The translations under genes were made by a program, and so were the position numbers. Below the pieces are notes generated by a model. It was not told where the DNA came from. It saw nothing but the letters and a program-made list of their open reading frames with translations, and did no database searches. From assembly GCA_900551505.1 (NCBI GenBank), contig URWK01000040.1, positions 1 through 9,134 of the forward strand: a stretch of 9,134 nucleotides of DNA, read 5' to 3'. The DNA is from an uncultured Ruminococcus sp. (GTDB lineage: Bacteria > Bacillota > Clostridia > Oscillospirales > Ruminococcaceae). Positions 5,953 to 9,134 of the stretch are shown here, in pieces; position 1 is the stretch's first letter, and every line of letters begins with the position of its first letter.

Positions 5953-7111
5953 GGATATGCTGAAAACAGTCAATGACTGTACGCTTTTAGGGACAGAAGC
6001 AGCTATCCGTCACAATTTCACTGACATTATCTGTAATAAATATAATCCGCACATCGTCATGATTGCCAGGGGCGTTATAGTTTCTCAAAAAGCCGACCTG
6101 AAAAAAATAATTCCCGAAATCAGGGAAAAACGCCCGTCAGTCCGCTTCATTTACGTTTACGGCGACATCAACGACCAAGATGAATTTGAGAAGACTTATT
6201 CTTTTCTGACGGAAAATAATATTTTTGACATAGTCGTTGGACAGAAAACAGATGTGGAATTCGCCGAAATTATAGGTAATCCTATGACAAAGGAACAGCT
6301 TGAACAGGCGATAAATGCGGAAAATACGGCAGAAGAACAGCCCGAAGCCGAAGAAATCCAAGAAGAAAAGCAAACAGAACAGGTTGAGAAAATTCCCGTG
6401 ACAATCAGCAGTCTGACCGCTCAGCAAGATTTCGATATAATGACAGTGGTTAACATCGTGGAAAATAACGAAGCCACAGAAATAAAAAATATTTCCATCG
6501 GAGTTACTGAACTGCTTCATCACAACGGCTGTACACACACAGCATTCGAGCTTGTTTCCATGCTGAATGCCAAAAAGAAAAGTGCGTGTATAGTTATTTT
6601 CGACAATGAAACCTACAGAAATTTGGCTAAATTTCACGGACTGGTCGGCGATAAGCTCCTTGAGAACGGCTTTAAGCTGAAAAATCTGAATATTTACCCA
6701 TGTGAAAAACTTGCGGAAGTATCGGAACAATACAATTATATCGTGTGCGACATCGGATATTTAAAAGACGACCTAAAGCCCGTATTTTCGGAAATGCACA
6801 TAAAAATTATGCTATGTTCCAGTGCGGAATGGGACATAGACTTTCTGCTCAAGTACATAAATTTTTCTTCTGATGGATATATTCGGGATATAAATTATTG
6901 CTTTTATCCTATCTCTCAGGCGAAATTTGTTCAGTACAACAAGCAAATGATAAAAGGAAACTGCCGGGCATACAGGTTGCGAACTTCGGTAGACTGGATT
7001 AGTCCCTGCACCGAAAATCAGAACGTCTATACGGCGATTTTGAAGAAATACACAAACATCATTCCAAAGAAAAAAGGAATTTTAGAGAAGATACTCAGAA
7101 AGGACAAATAA
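5906..7111 (+). CDS. TadZ/CpaE-like protein with degenerate P-loop
   Basis: This 401-residue protein has the two-domain plan of TadZ/CpaE, proteins that localise pilus machinery. Residues 1-125 resemble a response-regulator receiver fold (strands at 1-6, 49-54, 80-85 and 107-111), but the usual phospho-acceptor Asp after the third strand is absent (I-A-R at 53-55), so it is a pseudo-receiver. A Glu/Gln-rich linker follows (137-162). Residues 194-360 look like a ParA/MinD-type domain: the nucleotide loop is GVTELLHHNGCTHT at 199-212, without the Lys expected before the Thr, and a Walker B-like YNYIVCD ends at D282. The C-terminus (380-401) is basic. It overlaps the coiled-coil gene by 47 bases and ends one base before topB. 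A role in placing or organising the conjugation apparatus is inferred; altered or lost ATP hydrolysis is likely. Confidence 0.8.
   Translation: MNLLLVCNRAVRKPFEDMLKTVNDCTLLGTEAAIRHNFTDIICNKYNPHIVMIARGVIVSQKADLKKIIPEIREKRPSVRFIYVYGDINDQDEFEKTYSFLTENNIFDIVVGQKTDVEFAEIIGNPMTKEQLEQAINAENTAEEQPEAEEIQEEKQTEQVEKIPVTISSLTAQQDFDIMTVVNIVENNEATEIKNISIGVTELLHHNGCTHTAFELVSMLNAKKKSACIVIFDNETYRNLAKFHGLVGDKLLENGFKLKNLNIYPCEKLAEVSEQYNYIVCDIGYLKDDLKPVFSEMHIKIMLCSSAEWDIDFLLKYINFSSDGYIRDINYCFYPISQAKFVQYNKQMIKGNCRAYRLRTSVDWISPCTENQNVYTAILKKYTNIIPKKKGILEKILRKDK
7099..7104 (+). promoter_or_regulatory. Ribosome binding site of topB
   Basis: AAAGGA lies eight bases before the ATG at 7113, inside the last codons of the TadZ-like gene. 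It supports the start used for the topoisomerase. Confidence 0.75.
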
Positions 7112-7112
7112 C

Positions 7113-9134
7113 ATGGTAGTAATTTACGCAGAAAAGAGCAGTCTGGCAAAAGTAATTGCCAACGTTCTTCACGCAGGAAAGCGAATAGCAAACGAAAAAG
7201 AACGCACAATCGGGCATTACGAATTTGAATTTAACGGAGAACCTGCAATAATTTGTCACGGCGTTGGGCATCTCGTTCAGCTTGCAGACATGAAAAGTTA
7301 TGGCGAAGAATACGGCAAGTGGGATTTAAGCAAGCTTCCGCTTATGCCCGAAAAATTCAATCTGACAGAGAAAGAAACCACAAAAATTTGTTTTGAGGAG
7401 GTGAAAAAATTCTTCAGTCAAGCCGACTGGATTATTAATGCGACCGACCCAGACCGTGAAGGTGAGCTGATTTTCGGCTACATTTACGAAAAAACAGGCT
7501 GTACTAAGCCCTGGAAGCGTGTCTGGATAGAGGACTTGACCGATGAAAAGGTTAAATACGCATTTTCTCATCTGAAAGACAGTTCGGAAGTTCTCCCGTT
7601 GCAGATGGCAGGACGTGCGAGAAGCATTGCGGACTGGCTTGTGGGCTGTAATTTGACGATAGCGGTCACGAAAAAACTTTCACCTGACAGAGTTCTTTCA
7701 GTCGGTCGAGTTCAGACACCGACACTTGCACTTGTAGTAGCCCGTGAAAAAGCCATCAGAAGCCACAAAAAAACGCCTTACTGGAAAGTTATCGGAGAAT
7801 TTGACGGCTTTGAAGCAGAACACGAACATGGAAGCTTCACATCGGAACAGGAAGTTTTAAAAGTTCTCGAAAAGTGTGAGGGGCATACTGTAAAAATTGC
7901 AGAGAAAAGTGTAAAAACTCGCACGGTAACAGCTCCTTTACTCTATAATGCGACACAGCTTCAGGCAACAGCAGGAAAAAAATTCGGGTGGGAGCTTGAA
8001 AAAACCGCAAAAATTATGCAGTCGCTCTATGAAAAAAAGTACATGACATACCCAAGGACAAACTCGGAACACTTGACGGATGCCATGAAAAAGGAAGTTG
8101 CGGAAACTATTGAAAAGATTATGCAATTGCCTGAATACCAGAAATATTCTATTCAGAAAGATAATTGGGCGGAGTTTACAAAAAGACACTTTGACGACAG
8201 CAAGGTTGGTTCACACTCTGCAATTATCCCGACAACGAACGTTCCAAAGGACTTTTCAGACCTTACAGAAGACGAAAAAACGTTGTACGACTTATTGGCG
8301 AAATCAATTCTCAGAATAGTATACGCAAAAGTGGAAATTGAAGAAACATCAGTAAAACTTGAAGTAAATGGAGAAATATTTGCATCTAAGGGAAGTGCAA
8401 TAACAAATAATGGGTGGTACACCGTTGATGCAATGCCCGAAAAACTCAAAACACTCCCTCAGCTTTCGGAAAATCAAGAAATTCAAGGAAGTTTCAAAAT
8501 CAAAAAGGGCGAAACCGAACCGCCGAAACGTTATACGGAAGCCGACCTGATAACCGCTATGGAGCTTGCAGGAGCGAATATCGAAGACGAAGAAGCGAGA
8601 ACGCTTATGAAATTACAAAAAAAGGGGCTTGGAACAGACGCAACAAGAGTTGCCATTATCAAAGGGCTTTTCACACGACAGCTCATAGAAACCAAGGGAA
8701 AATCAATCGTTCCGACAGAAAAAGGGATTTTCCTGATAGACCACTTACCTGCCGAAACACTGAAGTCCGCCGAAATGACGGGAGAATGGGAAAAGAAGCT
8801 CAACGACATAAGCACGGAAAATACTTCATTTGACAACTTTGTAAGCGAAATCAAACAGCATACACAACAGTGGTTTGATGAAATTGTTAAGGCTCAGACA
8901 ACGGCATTTATTTCTTCTGACAGTCTGATTTGCCCGATATGCAAAAAGCCCCTCAGAGAGTTTGATTGGGGCTTCGGCTGTTCCGGCTACAGAGATGGCT
9001 GTAAGTTCTCCGTCAGAAAAGAAATATGCGGAAAGAAACTTACAAAAGCACAGGTAACAGCACTTATCAAAAACGGCAAAACGGGACTAATCAAGGGCTT
9101 CAAATCAAAGGCAGGCAACGAATTCAATGCCGTT
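7113..9134 (+). CDS. topB: DNA topoisomerase III (type IA), partial at the right edge
   Basis: This type IA topoisomerase cuts one DNA strand, passes another and reseals, and can resolve single-stranded or hemicatenated intermediates. The 674 visible codons are open with no stop. The Toprim domain has E7 in YAEKS and DPDREGE at 112-118 (D112, D114). SVGRVQTPTLAL follows, then the active-site tyrosine Y313 in TYPRT. HSAIIPT and GLGTDATR are further family hallmarks. A zinc ribbon uses C607, C610, C623 and C630, and a C-terminal repeat (GKKLT...GKTGLIKGF) has begun when the window ends, so most of the protein is present. Family length is about 700 residues. It starts one base after the TadZ-like gene, so it belongs to the same transcript. 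Topoisomerase III is common on Gram-positive conjugative elements and plasmids, and a role in element transfer or replication is inferred. Confidence 0.97.
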   Translation, partial: MVVIYAEKSSLAKVIANVLHAGKRIANEKERTIGHYEFEFNGEPAIICHGVGHLVQLADMKSYGEEYGKWDLSKLPLMPEKFNLTEKETTKICFEEVKKFFSQADWIINATDPDREGELIFGYIYEKTGCTKPWKRVWIEDLTDEKVKYAFSHLKDSSEVLPLQMAGRARSIADWLVGCNLTIAVTKKLSPDRVLSVGRVQTPTLALVVAREKAIRSHKKTPYWKVIGEFDGFEAEHEHGSFTSEQEVLKVLEKCEGHTVKIAEKSVKTRTVTAPLLYNATQLQATAGKKFGWELEKTAKIMQSLYEKKYMTYPRTNSEHLTDAMKKEVAETIEKIMQLPEYQKYSIQKDNWAEFTKRHFDDSKVGSHSAIIPTTNVPKDFSDLTEDEKTLYDLLAKSILRIVYAKVEIEETSVKLEVNGEIFASKGSAITNNGWYTVDAMPEKLKTLPQLSENQEIQGSFKIKKGETEPPKRYTEADLITAMELAGANIEDEEARTLMKLQKKGLGTDATRVAIIKGLFTRQLIETKGKSIVPTEKGIFLIDHLPAETLKSAEMTGEWEKKLNDISTENTSFDNFVSEIKQHTQQWFDEIVKAQTTAFISSDSLICPICKKPLREFDWGFGCSGYRDGCKFSVRKEICGKKLTKAQVTALIKNGKTGLIKGFKSKAGNEFNAV

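Noticed and set aside
6137..6730. Long minus-strand open frame (197 codons) opposite the TadZ-like gene
   Set aside because: Its product is an improbable Phe/Cys/His-rich composition, it has no clear ribosome binding site, and it lies wholly opposite a well-supported gene; it is a shadow of A-rich coding DNA.
1..9134. tRNA, rRNA, CRISPR arrays, insertion sequences, attachment sites or transfer origin
   Set aside because: No direct-repeat array, terminal inverted repeats, transposase or RNA gene pattern was seen; the window is almost entirely tightly packed coding sequence.

Overview
The window reads as part of the transfer region of an integrative and conjugative element or conjugative plasmid from a low-GC Gram-positive bacterium, most likely a gut-type Clostridia (Ruminococcus/Oscillospiraceae-like). 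The grounds are A-rich DNA, strong AGGAGG-type ribosome binding sites before almost every gene, eight tightly packed genes all on the + strand, and a Gram-positive type IV secretion system (T4SS) core (VirB2-like, VirB6-like, PrgI/VirB3-like and VirB4-like proteins) followed by a topoisomerase III. The species cannot be fixed from sequence alone, and no integrase, relaxase, coupling protein or attachment site lies inside the window.

Layout. 1-56: no gene, only the leader of the first one. 57-839: a protein I do not recognise, built from two copies of a winged-helix-like unit. 840-965: non-coding spacer. 966-1301: small two-helix secreted or membrane protein (VirB2/Maff2-like pilin candidate). 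1302-1366: a strong terminator-like hairpin and a second inverted repeat reaching into the next ribosome binding site. 1367-2572: polytopic VirB6/TrbL-like channel protein with a signal peptide and an unusual 11-residue repeat. 2584-2913: PrgI (VirB3-like) protein. 2879-5329: VirB4/TraE-type ATPase, overlapping prgI. 5341-5952: unrecognised basic coiled-coil protein. 5906-7111: TadZ/CpaE-like protein (pseudo-receiver plus degenerate ParA/MinD-type domain), overlapping the previous gene. 7113-9134: type IA DNA topoisomerase (TopB), open at the right edge of the window.

How the genes may work together. VirB4, PrgI, the VirB6-like protein and the pilin candidate would form the energised inner-membrane channel. 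The coiled-coil and TadZ-like proteins are translationally coupled to each other and sit directly after the ATPase, so they may position or regulate the apparatus (inference). The topoisomerase probably handles the topology of the transferred DNA or of element replication. The hairpin after the pilin gene would let the pilin be made in excess over the channel proteins. The parts least explained by known T4SS models are the duplicated winged-helix-like protein at the left, the hendecad repeat in the VirB6-like protein, the unknown coiled-coil protein, and the TadZ-like protein that has lost its P-loop lysine.
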